Origin: Lactobacillus laiwuensis
GTDB taxonomy: Bacteria > Bacillota > Bacilli > Lactobacillales > Lactobacillaceae
NCBI RefSeq assembly: GCF_019972835.1
Contig: NZ_BPPB01000003.1
Location: 36,758 to 100,757 of the forward strand
DNA: 64,000 nucleotides
Reading direction: 5' to 3'
Position numbers and translations under genes: made by a program. The number at the start of each line of letters is the position of its first letter. Position 1 is the first letter of the stretch. Shown here piece after piece: positions 29,023 through 39,456 of the stretch. The notes below the pieces were generated by a model. It was not told the origin of the DNA and searched no databases. It saw nothing but the letters and a program-made list of their open reading frames with translations.

Positions 29023-29093
29023 TGGGATATCCGGGCTCGAACCGAAACATGCAGGAACCAGAAACCTGTGCCTTACCATTTGGCTATATCCCA
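29023..29093 (-). tRNA. tRNA-Gln (CTG anticodon)
   Basis: 71 nt on the minus strand. Acceptor TGGGATA/TATCCCA, D-arm GCC-AAATGGTAA-GGC, anticodon loop TTCTGGT giving CTG, and a T-arm with TTCGAGC. The anticodon stem CAGGT/TCCTG has a T-T mismatch at the loop end. No CCA is encoded. It is transcribed after tRNA-Glu from the same promoter. Confidence 0.88.
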
Positions 29094-29101
29094 GTGTTAA
29101 A

Positions 29102-29173
29102 TCACCCGCACGAGAATTGAACTCGTAACTCCACCTTGAGAGGGTGGCGTCTTAACCATTTGACCAGCGGGCA
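29102..29173 (-). tRNA. tRNA-Glu (CTC anticodon)
   Basis: 72 nt on the minus strand. Anticodon arm CCACC-CTCTCAA-GGTGG gives CTC (Glu codon GAG). T-arm ACGAG-TTCAATT-CTCGT. The acceptor begins TGCCCGC and pairs with GCGGGTG, with wobble pairs at the end. It is eight bases upstream of tRNA-Gln. Confidence 0.85.
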
Positions 29174-29188
29174 AAATCAACAGTAATT

Positions 29189-29217
29189 ATTATGCTTGAA
29201 GTGACAATTATTGTCAA
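29189..29217 (-). promoter_or_regulatory. Promoter of the tRNA-Glu/tRNA-Gln unit
   Basis: Minus-strand -35 TTGACA (29212-29217) and -10 CATAAT (29189-29194), 17 bases apart, 15 bases before the tRNA-Glu start. Confidence 0.8.
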
Positions 29218-29270
29218 GTACTTTCAGTCCAAAAACTAAATTTAACTAATGAGTATTTTTAACACAAAGA

Positions 29271-29305
29271 AAAACTTCCAGAATGCTATTCAATCTGAAA
29301 GTTTT
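29271..29305 (-). terminator. Terminator after licT
   Basis: Twelve-base stem (29271-29282 / 29294-29305) with one mismatch; T-runs on both sides. It lies 27 bases past the licT stop. Confidence 0.75.
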
Positions 29306-29331
29306 TTATTATTGATCATATTTTTTACCAA

Positions 29332-30183
29332 CTACACTTTTTTGCAGTTTTCTTCAACTACTTTGTGCAAATGAACAATTAGGTATATTTTCTCCTGTTT
29401 AGTAATTCTCAAGTTAATTTTTTTCCTAATAAACTCATCGAAAGCATTAATAATTTCAACTTCCTTAGGCATTTTTGCAGCCAGGTCTTGGTAAAGCCCC
29501 TCTTGATCTTCATCTGAAAACAGTTTGTTTTCATAAACTCTTTCACAAAAATAATTTAGATGAGTCAAAAAACGTGAATAAGTGAAAGTATTTTGGTCAA
29601 TCTTGCCTCCGATAATCCTTTGAGCTATTTTTTCGAGACTACTTACCAAATCAGCTATTTCCCTGTTTTTCTGTTGGTCACCAACGTCAACTTCCGCATC
29701 CACAAAATGTAAACCAATGCCTGTTGCTTCGCTATTTGGTAACGAAACATGCATTTTTTTATTAATCAAATTAACTGCAAATAATCCTATCTGATATTCA
29801 TTTCTATGGTGAAGTAAGACGTCAGGATAGTTGAAATTTTCACCAATATTTCCCTCTTTAACTCGCTTTACCACAAAAGAAATATGATCAGCTAACGATA
29901 AATAAAGGTAATCTTTAACTTTGATTTGATATTTTCTGGCGGCAAAATCTATTATCTCCCTAACCATATTTAGATAAGTTTCGTCTATTGCACCGGCTAG
30001 CTGAATAAAGTTTTTTAGCATTTTATTATCGGTTAAGACAAAAATCTTTTGAATTTCCTCTTTTTTAACAGGATAACCAATTGCTTTATGGTAGCCTAGA
30101 CCCTTGCCCATTAGGATACACTCTGCACCTGATTTATCTAATGCCAAAATAAGCGAATTATTCAAAACTTTTAGCACTTTCAT
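29332..30183 (-). CDS. licT: BglG/LicT-family transcriptional antiterminator
   Basis: 283 residues from the ATG at 30183. The CAT RNA-binding domain (about 1-58, MKVLKVLNNSLILALDKSG...GKGLGYHKAIGYPV) is followed by PRD1 (about 65-170; DHISFVVKR) and PRD2 (about 175-280; HLNYFCERV, LIVHLHKV). The PRD histidines are targets of PTS phosphorylation. The protein binds the RAT hairpin in the leader of the same operon (upstream of bglP) and lets transcription continue when beta-glucosides are taken up. The frame continues seven codons upstream; the GGTGGTGAG ribosome site favours the chosen start. Last gene of bglP-bglA-licT. Confidence 0.92.
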   Translation of the reverse strand: MKVLKVLNNSLILALDKSGAECILMGKGLGYHKAIGYPVKKEEIQKIFVLTDNKMLKNFIQLAGAIDETYLNMVREIIDFAARKYQIKVKDYLYLSLADHISFVVKRVKEGNIGENFNYPDVLLHHRNEYQIGLFAVNLINKKMHVSLPNSEATGIGLHFVDAEVDVGDQQKNREIADLVSSLEKIAQRIIGGKIDQNTFTYSRFLTHLNYFCERVYENKLFSDEDQEGLYQDLAAKMPKEVEIINAFDEFIRKKINLRITKQEKIYLIVHLHKVVEENCKKV

Positions 30184-30212
30184 CAGCTCACCACCTAGTT
30201 GCATACAATTGC

Positions 30213-31619
30213 TTAGTTGACCAACCCATTATTTGCAATAACTTTTTGGTACCAGTAAAAACTGTCCTTGGGGATTCGACGTAAATCTTTTAGATCATTG
30301 TCAGTTCTATTGACGTAAATAAAACCATAACGTTTTTTAAATCCTTGATGTGAACTTAACAGATCCATAACCGACCAAGGACAATAACCGATTAGTTTTA
30401 CCCCATCCTGAATTGCATCATAACAAGCCCGAATATGATCTGCAAGATATTTTATGCGGTATTGATCATGAATCTTGCCGTCCTTTGCCATAGTGTCTGG
30501 AGTACCTAAACCATTTTCGGTAATAATCATTGGCAAACGAAACTGACGATAATATTCATTTAGTACAATTCTCAAACCCATTGGATCGATTTGAGCACCA
30601 TATTCCGTTGCGGACAAGTTAGTATTTTTTTCGATCTTAAAATAGCCATACAGATCAAAATCCACATCATTTTTCCTTGTACCAAATGGGTGCTTGGCAT
30701 CGCTCGGCAAGTAACTGGCAACGAGCGTACGGTAATAATTGACTGCTATGAAGTCAGGCCGAGCATCCCGTAATACTTGCTCATCTTGATCCAGCATTGA
30801 TGGCAAAATGCCAACTTTTTTAAGGTAATTGCTGTAGTACCCTGGATATTGACCATGACAATACATTTCTAGAGCATAATTAGTCTTAAAATTATCATTC
30901 ATTTTAGCAGCCCAAACATCAAGTGGCTTAGTAGATGCCGGATAAGTCATGGTGGATGATATTGCTGGTCCTATTTTACCGTTTGGCACCATCTTATGAC
31001 AATCTTGCATAACGTAGGCACTTGCTACAAACATATTGTAATCCATTTGTGCTCTGACACGTTCTTTATCCTTAGCTTCAACATTATACATGTTTAAGCG
31101 CTCGTCTACACGAACCATTAGGTTTTGTTCATTGATCACCTGCCAGTTTTTGACTCTGTCACCAAATTCTTTAAAACATATTTGGGCGTATCTTCTAAAA
31201 GCTGAAATGCAAGATCTGTTTTCCCAACCGTTGTATTTTTCTACCAAGGCTAGGGGCAAGTCAAAATGATATAAGGTAACAAACGGCTCAATCCCATTTT
31301 TGATTAGGCAGTCAATCACTTTATTGTAAAAGTCTATCCCCTTTTGGTTAACCTGACCATCACCATCAGGAATAATTCTCGCCCAGGCAATGGAAAAACG
31401 GTAAACTGTAAGACCTAATTCTTTCATTAAAGAAATATCTTCTCGATAATGATGATAAAAATCACTGGCTACCTTTGTATCAGCTAGTTCGGGACCAGCA
31501 TGAACAAAAGAATTATAATCTGCTACTGATTCTCCCTTTCCATCTTCGTTCCAGCCGCCTTCAATTTGAAAGGCTGATGAGGACGCACCCCATAAAAAGT
31601 CTGAGTCAAATTTTTCCAT
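30213..31619 (-). CDS. 6-phospho-beta-glucosidase, GH1
   Basis: 468 residues, usual for GH1. It starts with the signature DFLWGASSSAFQIEGGWNEDGKG. The acid/base Glu is in WQVINEQN (about 160-165) and the nucleophile Glu in MIITENGLG (about 364-370). The C-terminal phosphate-binding loop (KKRYGFIYVNR) supports use of 6-phosphorylated glycosides. It hydrolyses sugars delivered by the adjacent PTS in the cytoplasm. It lies 39 bases after bglP, in one operon with licT. Confidence 0.94.
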   Translation of the reverse strand: MEKFDSDFLWGASSSAFQIEGGWNEDGKGESVADYNSFVHAGPELADTKVASDFYHHYREDISLMKELGLTVYRFSIAWARIIPDGDGQVNQKGIDFYNKVIDCLIKNGIEPFVTLYHFDLPLALVEKYNGWENRSCISAFRRYAQICFKEFGDRVKNWQVINEQNLMVRVDERLNMYNVEAKDKERVRAQMDYNMFVASAYVMQDCHKMVPNGKIGPAISSTMTYPASTKPLDVWAAKMNDNFKTNYALEMYCHGQYPGYYSNYLKKVGILPSMLDQDEQVLRDARPDFIAVNYYRTLVASYLPSDAKHPFGTRKNDVDFDLYGYFKIEKNTNLSATEYGAQIDPMGLRIVLNEYYRQFRLPMIITENGLGTPDTMAKDGKIHDQYRIKYLADHIRACYDAIQDGVKLIGYCPWSVMDLLSSHQGFKKRYGFIYVNRTDNDLKDLRRIPKDSFYWYQKVIANNGLVN

Positions 31620-31658
31620 ATTTTACTCCTCTATTTAATCATTTTTTAGACTAAGATA

Positions 31659-33599
<1,941 letters not shown>

Positions 33600-33609
33600 T
33601 TATTTCAAT

Positions 33610-33698
33610 AAAAAAGACCAAACATACGTAAATAAAACCGTTAATCTCGGTTATTAATTACATACATTTGATCTTGCCTGCATTACCAGTGACACGTC
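33610..33698 (-). promoter_or_regulatory. RAT antiterminator / terminator switch of the bgl operon
   Basis: In the bglP leader (minus strand) a 29-nt RAT element (33670-33698) carries TCACTGGTAATGCAGGCAA, very close to the bgl/lic RAT consensus. It overlaps the 5' arm of a long terminator stem (arms about 33661-33673 and 33615-33630, containing GATCAAATGTATGTAA and TTACGTATGTTTGGTC) followed by TTTTTT. LicT binding to the RAT would block the terminator. The layout is directly visible; LicT as partner follows from family knowledge. Confidence 0.9.
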
Positions 33699-33752
33699 AA
33701 ATAAAAGTTCTTTTATTTTACAAACTTAAATCTAACATTAGAATTCCATTTA

Positions 33753-33766
33753 TGCAAGCGATTACA
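33753..33766 (-). promoter_or_regulatory. cre site (CcpA operator) at the bgl promoter
   Basis: TGTAATCGCTTGCA on the minus strand fits the cre consensus TGWAANCGNTNWCA except at one position. Its right half overlaps a candidate -35 (TTGCAT), 17 bases from TAGATT. Glucose repression of the bgl operon is therefore expected. Confidence 0.75.
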
Positions 33767-33885
33767 TCAAATTTACCATTAAATCTGTTTTTTAACATTT
33801 AAAATTTCATTTGCACTTATTTGCAAAAATAAATCAATGAATTGTATATAATAGAGTAAGAAACTTTGAACAAAGGATAGTTTAT

Positions 33886-34896
33886 ATGATTGACTACTCA
33901 AACACCCAAAATTTAATTGAATCAATGGTTACGGAACGCATTGTACCGGGCGTTAACTATGCTTTTTTTAAAAATGACCAAGTTTTCACTTCAACTGTCG
34001 GCTTTGCAAGTACCTATCCGACAGTTACTCAACTTAGCCCTTTTGCTATTTATGATTTAGCCAGTCTGACCAAAGTAATTATTACTGAAAATATTTTTCT
34101 CAAATTATATCAAGATGGACAACTCAATTTTACTGAACCACTGCACGACTTTATTCCTGAATTTAAAGATGAACGTGTCCGCCTTTTTCATTTGCTTACC
34201 CATACCAGCGGAATCCGTGGCTGGATTGAAAAGCGCGATCAATTATCTCGCGACGAATTAATCAATGCCATCATTCATTTACCTGTCACAGACGAGTTTG
34301 AACATAAAATGCGCTATGCCGATACGAATTTTATCTTGTTGGGGTTGGTTGTTAAAAAAATATTTGGGCAACCAGTTCAAGAAGTTGGTCAAAAATTAAT
34401 AATTGAGCCTTCGGGTTTAAAAAACACGACATTCAATCCTCCAAAGGACTTATGTGTGCCCACTGCTGTTTACCAAGGGAAAGTTTTGCAGGGTGAACCG
34501 CACGATCCTAAAGCACGCCAGCTGGGCAGTGATTGCGGTTCAGCAGGACTTTTCTCCACAATGAATGACTTGGTTAAATTAAGCAAAGGATACTTGGGCT
34601 TGGATAAACACATTCTGCCCTTCAGTCAAGAAATTGTCGCAATGTTATTCGATAATAAAAATCCAGCGGGTGTTAAGCCACGCTCATGGGGCTGGGACTT
34701 GCGCTTTGACCCTCAGTTGCACTATCCGCTGATTCTGCATACGGGCTTCACTGGTGTTCTGATGCTTCTTGACCGTGTGAAAAAGTCGGGCTTAATTCTT
34801 TTGACCAATCGGATCCACCCTACTGGCCATAATCAAGTCTTTCTAACTATGAGAGAAAGAATTATTCAGAGCTTTTTAAAAGAAAATGACGAGTAA
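33886..34896 (+). CDS. Serine hydrolase of the class C beta-lactamase / PBP-like family
   Basis: 336 residues, no signal peptide. Catalytic SLTK (Ser60-Lys63), the HLLTHTSGIRGW block, YADTN (the YxN position) and the C-terminal HTGF (KTG equivalent) are present. Such cytoplasmic esterase/EstB-like proteins hydrolyse esters or D-amino peptides; the true substrate is unknown, and drug resistance is not implied. It is transcribed alone, with AAAGGA upstream and a terminator after. Confidence 0.88.
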   Translation: MIDYSNTQNLIESMVTERIVPGVNYAFFKNDQVFTSTVGFASTYPTVTQLSPFAIYDLASLTKVIITENIFLKLYQDGQLNFTEPLHDFIPEFKDERVRLFHLLTHTSGIRGWIEKRDQLSRDELINAIIHLPVTDEFEHKMRYADTNFILLGLVVKKIFGQPVQEVGQKLIIEPSGLKNTTFNPPKDLCVPTAVYQGKVLQGEPHDPKARQLGSDCGSAGLFSTMNDLVKLSKGYLGLDKHILPFSQEIVAMLFDNKNPAGVKPRSWGWDLRFDPQLHYPLILHTGFTGVLMLLDRVKKSGLILLTNRIHPTGHNQVFLTMRERIIQSFLKENDE

Positions 34897-34927
34897 AAAG
34901 CAGCTTCATATAATAGAAGCTGCTTTT
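34896..34927 (+). terminator. Terminator after the serine hydrolase gene
   Basis: Perfect 11-base stem AAAAGCAGCTT / AAGCTGCTTTT with a ten-base loop. It also faces the small gene on the minus strand. Confidence 0.85.
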
Positions 34928-34937
34928 CTAGCACTTT

Positions 34938-35105
34938 TTACGATTTTGGCCAAAAATGATAGACAAGGTCAACTACTGCTTGGGCCAGCATACCGCCTGC
35001 CATCCAGTACATCCCCATCATCATATTACCAGTAAAAGTAAAATAAGCGGTAATAGCATAAACGACTACCCACAAGATTTTAAAAAACAAATTATCACAC
35101 ATCAT
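34938..35105 (-). CDS. Small membrane protein, unknown function
   Basis: 55 residues from the ATG at 35105 (AAGGGAG upstream; the frame begins seven codons earlier with TTG). Two hydrophobic segments, about 6-22 and 28-46 (MMMGMYWMAGGMLAQAVVDLVY), ending HFWPKS. Met-rich hairpin topology; family not recognised. Convergent with the serine hydrolase gene across a shared terminator. Confidence 0.6.
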   Translation of the reverse strand: MMCDNLFFKILWVVVYAITAYFTFTGNMMMGMYWMAGGMLAQAVVDLVYHFWPKS

Positions 35106-35126
35106 TTGTAAAAAAACTCCCTTCAA

Positions 35127-35474
35127 TTCAATTCAAATTATACCTTGTTTTAGACAAAAATTGGGGCTTTTTTTAGTTATTTAATCCCTGAAAAGTCGAA
35201 TTGCTAAAATTATTTACAATAATTGTTATTATATAAAAATGTTTACATTCGTAAGCGTTAATAAACTTTTTTAAAAATATTTTTTTGATGAAAGCATTTT
35301 ACAACTTTTTATTTGTTATGTAATTTAATTGCTTTTCAAACTGAAAAAAAGGACTTTAATTTCATCATTTTAAAGTCCTTTTATTGTTATTAAAAATAAT
35401 TAGATTGCTGTAGCTCTCTTTGACGCGATTTAAATATTGTTTTAAAAAGCTCCTTATCAAATTATAATCTATTT
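35127..35474. other. Intergenic region with a bidirectional terminator
   Basis: About 350 AT-rich bases. The clear feature is a hairpin with 11-base arms AAAGGACTTTA (35348-35358) and TAAAGTCCTTT (35371-35381) and flanking A/T runs. It ends the celB-GH1 operon arriving from the right. Part of the rest is likely the promoter for the small membrane gene; no other gene is seen. Confidence 0.7.
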
Positions 35475-36893
35475 CTACTCATCAATTTCTATTTTAGTCA
35501 CATTTTTTCCATTTGTAGCGATTACTTTTTGATAAAAGTAAAAACTATCCTTAGGATATCTCTTCATATCAAGCACTGAGTGATTATTTCTGTTGACATA
35601 AACCAACCCGTAGCGCTTGTCCATCCCATCGTTAACACTTAACAAATCTAAAAATGACCATGGATTAAAAGAAATAACATTAACTCCGTCTTTAATAGCT
35701 TCACGTAGTTCAAAAATGTGCCCATTGAGATACTTGATCCGTTTTGGGTCATGCACCTGACCGTTTTCAAGTTGATCACGTTCAGGCCAGCCGCATTCGG
35801 TAATAATAATGGGAATATTGGGATAACGATCATTGACTTTTTGCAGAGCAAAACGCAGACCAACAGGGTCATAAGAAAAGTCCCATTCTGAATTCATCAG
35901 ACGGTCATCTGTTACTTTTTCCACATTGGAAATGACACCGGCAAGCATCTTGGGGCTTTCTTCATTGCTCAACCTAAATACTGACGTTGAGTACCAATTT
36001 AATCCCAAAAAATTAGCGCGACCGTTTTTTAAAATATCTGCATCCCCTTCATGGTAATCAAGAGTGATTTTGCTGTCTTCCAAGTAACGTAAATAATAGC
36101 TAGGCAGTTCTCCCCTTAGAGCCACATCCATATCAATAAATGAGATTAAGTCTTCCATGTTCTTACTTTTGAGAGCGTTTTTTGAAGTATGATCATAAGG
36201 AAAATTAGTCATATAAGAAACAGCTGGCCCAATCATCGAGTTAGGAAACAGATCGTGACAAAGCCGATATACTTTTGCCTGAGCTAAAAACATATTGTAA
36301 TTAGAATTTTCACCCTTTTCCCTTAAACGGCGCAAATCCTCATCTTTAATACCATTCATCTCAGGGACATTTGCTAGCAGAGATTGTTCATTAATGGTTA
36401 ACCAATATTTAACTCTATCTCCAAATTCATTAAAGAGCGTTTTGGCATAATTATAAAAATCACTAATGGCCTTGCGACTAGCCCAACCACCATACTGCTT
36501 CACTAAAGAAACGGGGCAATCAAAATGAAACATTGTTACAATGGGCTCAATTTGATTTTTGACTAGTAAATTGATCAGTTTATTATAAAAAGCAATTCCT
36601 TCTTGATTAGGTTCTTCATCATTGCCGTGAGGAAAAATCCGCGACCATGAGATTGAAAAACGATAACTTTTCAATCCCAATTTTGCCATTAAAGCGACGT
36701 CTTCTTCAACATGATGATAATGATCAACAGAAACTGAAGTATCCAAAAATTTACTTTTTTTAGATCTCAAATCAGCAACCGATTCTCCCTTGCCATCTTC
36801 ATTTGCGGCGCCTTCAACCTGGAAAGCCGAAGTACTGGCTCCCCAGAGAAAATTTTTAGGAAAATCATCTTGAAGATGAAATTGATTGTCCAT
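35475..36893 (-). CDS. 6-phospho-beta-glucosidase, GH1 (second copy)
   Basis: 472 residues. N-terminal NFLWGASTSAFQVEGAANEDGKG; acid/base Glu in WLTINEQS; nucleophile Glu in IIITECGWPE, where Cys replaces the usual Asn of TENG. It keeps the C-terminal KRYGLVYVNR phosphate-site motif. About the same length as the GH1 at 30213, with many differences, so it probably has another aglycone or linkage preference. Its start is two bases after the stop of the EIIC gene, and it is the second and last gene of that unit. Confidence 0.93.
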   Translation of the reverse strand: MDNQFHLQDDFPKNFLWGASTSAFQVEGAANEDGKGESVADLRSKKSKFLDTSVSVDHYHHVEEDVALMAKLGLKSYRFSISWSRIFPHGNDEEPNQEGIAFYNKLINLLVKNQIEPIVTMFHFDCPVSLVKQYGGWASRKAISDFYNYAKTLFNEFGDRVKYWLTINEQSLLANVPEMNGIKDEDLRRLREKGENSNYNMFLAQAKVYRLCHDLFPNSMIGPAVSYMTNFPYDHTSKNALKSKNMEDLISFIDMDVALRGELPSYYLRYLEDSKITLDYHEGDADILKNGRANFLGLNWYSTSVFRLSNEESPKMLAGVISNVEKVTDDRLMNSEWDFSYDPVGLRFALQKVNDRYPNIPIIITECGWPERDQLENGQVHDPKRIKYLNGHIFELREAIKDGVNVISFNPWSFLDLLSVNDGMDKRYGLVYVNRNNHSVLDMKRYPKDSFYFYQKVIATNGKNVTKIEIDE

Positions 36894-36895
36894 AT

Positions 36896-38170
36896 TTACT
36901 TATTCTCCTCTTCAAATGCCTGCTTATCTGCAACCCTAAAGAATGGCAGATAAATCACAAACATCAGTAAAAAGTTAATTAACCAAACTACTGCCCCTTG
37001 CCAACCCATAATCATTGTATCAGCAATTATTTTCGGCATTGTCCATGGCATTCCCATTCCTAAGCTGGGGTTGTAATTAGTAATAAAACCGATCTTTACG
37101 GCTAACAAACCGATGCCACCAGAAATAAAGGTTGATAAAACAAAGGGTATAAACATCAGTGGGTTTAAAACAATTGGCATACCAAAGATAATGGGTTCAT
37201 TTATATTGAATAGATTTGGCAAAGCAGAAACCTTAAAGAATTCCTTGTACCGCTTGGACTTACTCAAAAATAAGCCCATTATAACTAAACTAAGAGTAGC
37301 ACCTGCTGCGTCATTATTTGAAAATGCAAAAACTACCAGATTGCTTAAGTATGGAATGGTCTTGCCAGCTTGAAAAGCGGGTGTACTGCCAACCATCATT
37401 GAGATAACTAATGGTATAACCACAGATTCGATAGCAGCTGGATGAATTCCAAATGTAAATAAAACATTGGACAGAGCAAAAACCAGGATTAAAGTTAATG
37501 GTGAACCACCGATGTGCATTAACGGTGCAGTTATTAGTTTATTAACAAAATCGAAAACATTCTTGAATTGAGAAAAATCAAAAATTGCTCTAATGATAAA
37601 TACTGTAATAAATATAATTATACCAATTATCAGTGGCTCAATTGACGAACTGACCATACTAGGGACTGAATCTGGCAATTTAATAGTCAGTTTCTTATTT
37701 TTGCTTAATTTAACGTAAAATACACCGATTAAAATTGACAAAATAATTGCCACAATTATGCCTTCGCTACCCATATAGGTCATTTGAAAAGCATTAACAG
37801 GCTTTTTACCGGGAACAGTTTGCGGCATTAGCACGAAAAAGCTGGCCAAGCCGAATAAACCAGCAACAATTCCGTTTTGCTTGCAGCTTTTGGCATAATT
37901 ATAAGCAATGGTAAAAGCTATAAAAACAGCCAAAATGTTCATCGTACCATTAACAATAGCAGACATTGACGGGGTTATTCCCACCTTGGCAAACCAATCT
38001 GCAACAGGTTTGATTGGAAAGCTGGCAAATATTGAGAACACCGAGGCACCAATAGTAACTGGTAATGTCATTACCATGCCGGAAGATATACTTTGCAGGA
38101 CCTTATTTTGTCCTAATTTATTTGAAAACGGGACCAGATATTTTTCCAGCCATTTTTGAAAATTTTTCAT
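36896..38170 (-). CDS. PTS cellobiose/lactose-type EIIC component
   Basis: 424 residues with about ten membrane helices. Typical features are the N-terminal WLEKYLVPFSNKLGQNKVLQSISSGMVMTLPVTIGAS and the substrate-site LFNINEPIIFGMPIVLNP (about 300-317). This is the stand-alone IIC of the Lac/Cel family; EIIA and EIIB are not in the window and must come from elsewhere. It is co-transcribed with the GH1 gene downstream and probably controlled by the AraC regulator beside it. Confidence 0.9.
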   Translation of the reverse strand: MKNFQKWLEKYLVPFSNKLGQNKVLQSISSGMVMTLPVTIGASVFSIFASFPIKPVADWFAKVGITPSMSAIVNGTMNILAVFIAFTIAYNYAKSCKQNGIVAGLFGLASFFVLMPQTVPGKKPVNAFQMTYMGSEGIIVAIILSILIGVFYVKLSKNKKLTIKLPDSVPSMVSSSIEPLIIGIIIFITVFIIRAIFDFSQFKNVFDFVNKLITAPLMHIGGSPLTLILVFALSNVLFTFGIHPAAIESVVIPLVISMMVGSTPAFQAGKTIPYLSNLVVFAFSNNDAAGATLSLVIMGLFLSKSKRYKEFFKVSALPNLFNINEPIIFGMPIVLNPLMFIPFVLSTFISGGIGLLAVKIGFITNYNPSLGMGMPWTMPKIIADTMIMGWQGAVVWLINFLLMFVIYLPFFRVADKQAFEEENK

Positions 38171-38311
38171 TTTCTACGCTCCTATCCTATTAATTCGCTT
38201 TCATTTCTTAAAGTATATGTTCATTGAAATAAGCGAACAATATGCAAAAGCTAGACAATTTATGTTGATTTCACAGATTTTAGTAAAAAAAGAAGGCAAA
38301 AAAAGAGGCCA

Positions 38312-39322
38312 TCATCTGGTATTAGAACGGTATTTTGCTGGAGAAATGCCAAAGTAATGTCTGAATATTTTATAAAAATAGGACGCATTTTCATATCCTA
38401 CTCTGTTAGCAATCTTTTCGATTGGTGCCTTAGTGTAAGTCAAGTATTCTGCAGCTATGTTTATTCTTTGTAACTGAACTAATTTAATAAAGGACAATCC
38501 CGTTTCACTCTTTAAGTAATCTGATAAATAATTTGGATTAAAGCCAAAGTGCTGTGCCATTTGCTCCAATGTGATATCAGAATAATTTTTCTCAATATAA
38601 AGTAACAAAGAGAGCAAATTATTGTTTTTCTTTTTCGAGTCAGTTACTTGAGCCTCACGATAATAAGTTTTTCTGATTAGCAAGGAAAACATAGTCAGCA
38701 TTTCTAATTTAATGATCTGATCAGACTGAATTTTGTCATCATAATATTCGTCAATGATATCGTAAATAATAGCAATAATTTTGGCGTCATGGTCAATTTC
38801 AAACAGACTATATCGCCCTTCACCATGATCTTCGTCTGATAATAAAGAAAAAAGTAAGTTAGAAATTGAAATACCCTTACCCTTTGATTGCAAAAAATTA
38901 AGTTCATTTAGAGAAAAAGCAGAAGTGCGTAATTCAATATTTAAAACCACACCATTCTTACCAATTGGTTCTACTTTGTGCGGAGTTTTGATACCGATAA
39001 AAATCATGTTATCCTGATTAACTTTAATACGCTCATGCTCAGTTACTACAACACAATTACCTACCAAAGGAATGTTGATTTCTACGTAATCATGGATATG
39101 AAATGGAATATATGATTTTACAGGCTGAACAGAAATTGTAATTGAACTACTGTTTAATACAAAGTTATCAGAATAGGTATTGAAGAATTCATAAACAGGT
39201 TCACTATTGATATGACCAGCAACTTTTAATTTAAACTCATTTGACTTAAAATCTTGCAACATCGTGTTCCAATCACGAAAGCTATTATTTTGACGTAACA
39301 TTTGTATTATTTTTTCGTGCAT
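38312..39322 (-). CDS. AraC-family transcriptional regulator
   Basis: 336 residues. An N-terminal cupin-like sensing domain (about 40-150; IPFHIHDYVEINIPLVGNCVV) is followed by a linker and two C-terminal AraC helix-turn-helices (about 235-334; ITLEQMAQHFGFNPNYLSDYLK and APIEKIANRVGYENASYFYKIFRHYFGISPAKYR). It lies between the EIIC-GH1 unit and the divergent GH3-GH78-pgmB cluster, so it is the obvious candidate activator for one or both, responding to a sugar. Confidence 0.9.
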   Translation of the reverse strand: MHEKIIQMLRQNNSFRDWNTMLQDFKSNEFKLKVAGHINSEPVYEFFNTYSDNFVLNSSSITISVQPVKSYIPFHIHDYVEINIPLVGNCVVVTEHERIKVNQDNMIFIGIKTPHKVEPIGKNGVVLNIELRTSAFSLNELNFLQSKGKGISISNLLFSLLSDEDHGEGRYSLFEIDHDAKIIAIIYDIIDEYYDDKIQSDQIIKLEMLTMFSLLIRKTYYREAQVTDSKKKNNNLLSLLLYIEKNYSDITLEQMAQHFGFNPNYLSDYLKSETGLSFIKLVQLQRINIAAEYLTYTKAPIEKIANRVGYENASYFYKIFRHYFGISPAKYRSNTR

Positions 39323-39456
39323 TTTGATACCTTTAATTTATGAAAGAGATTCTGTGAAATAAACAGTTTTATTATGTAATTTAACAATAGTTTGCTTTTT
39401 TACATTAAGTTAAAATGAAGAACAAAGCAAGACTTTTCAAAATTTGGGAGGAAAAT

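Noticed and set aside
33886..34896. Class C beta-lactamase conferring drug resistance
   Set aside because: Lacks a signal peptide and the full class C motif set; more like EstB-type intracellular hydrolases.
38190..38260. cre site upstream of the cellobiose-type EIIC gene
   Set aside because: The best match (around TGAAAGCGAATTAA) lacks the conserved right-hand CA.
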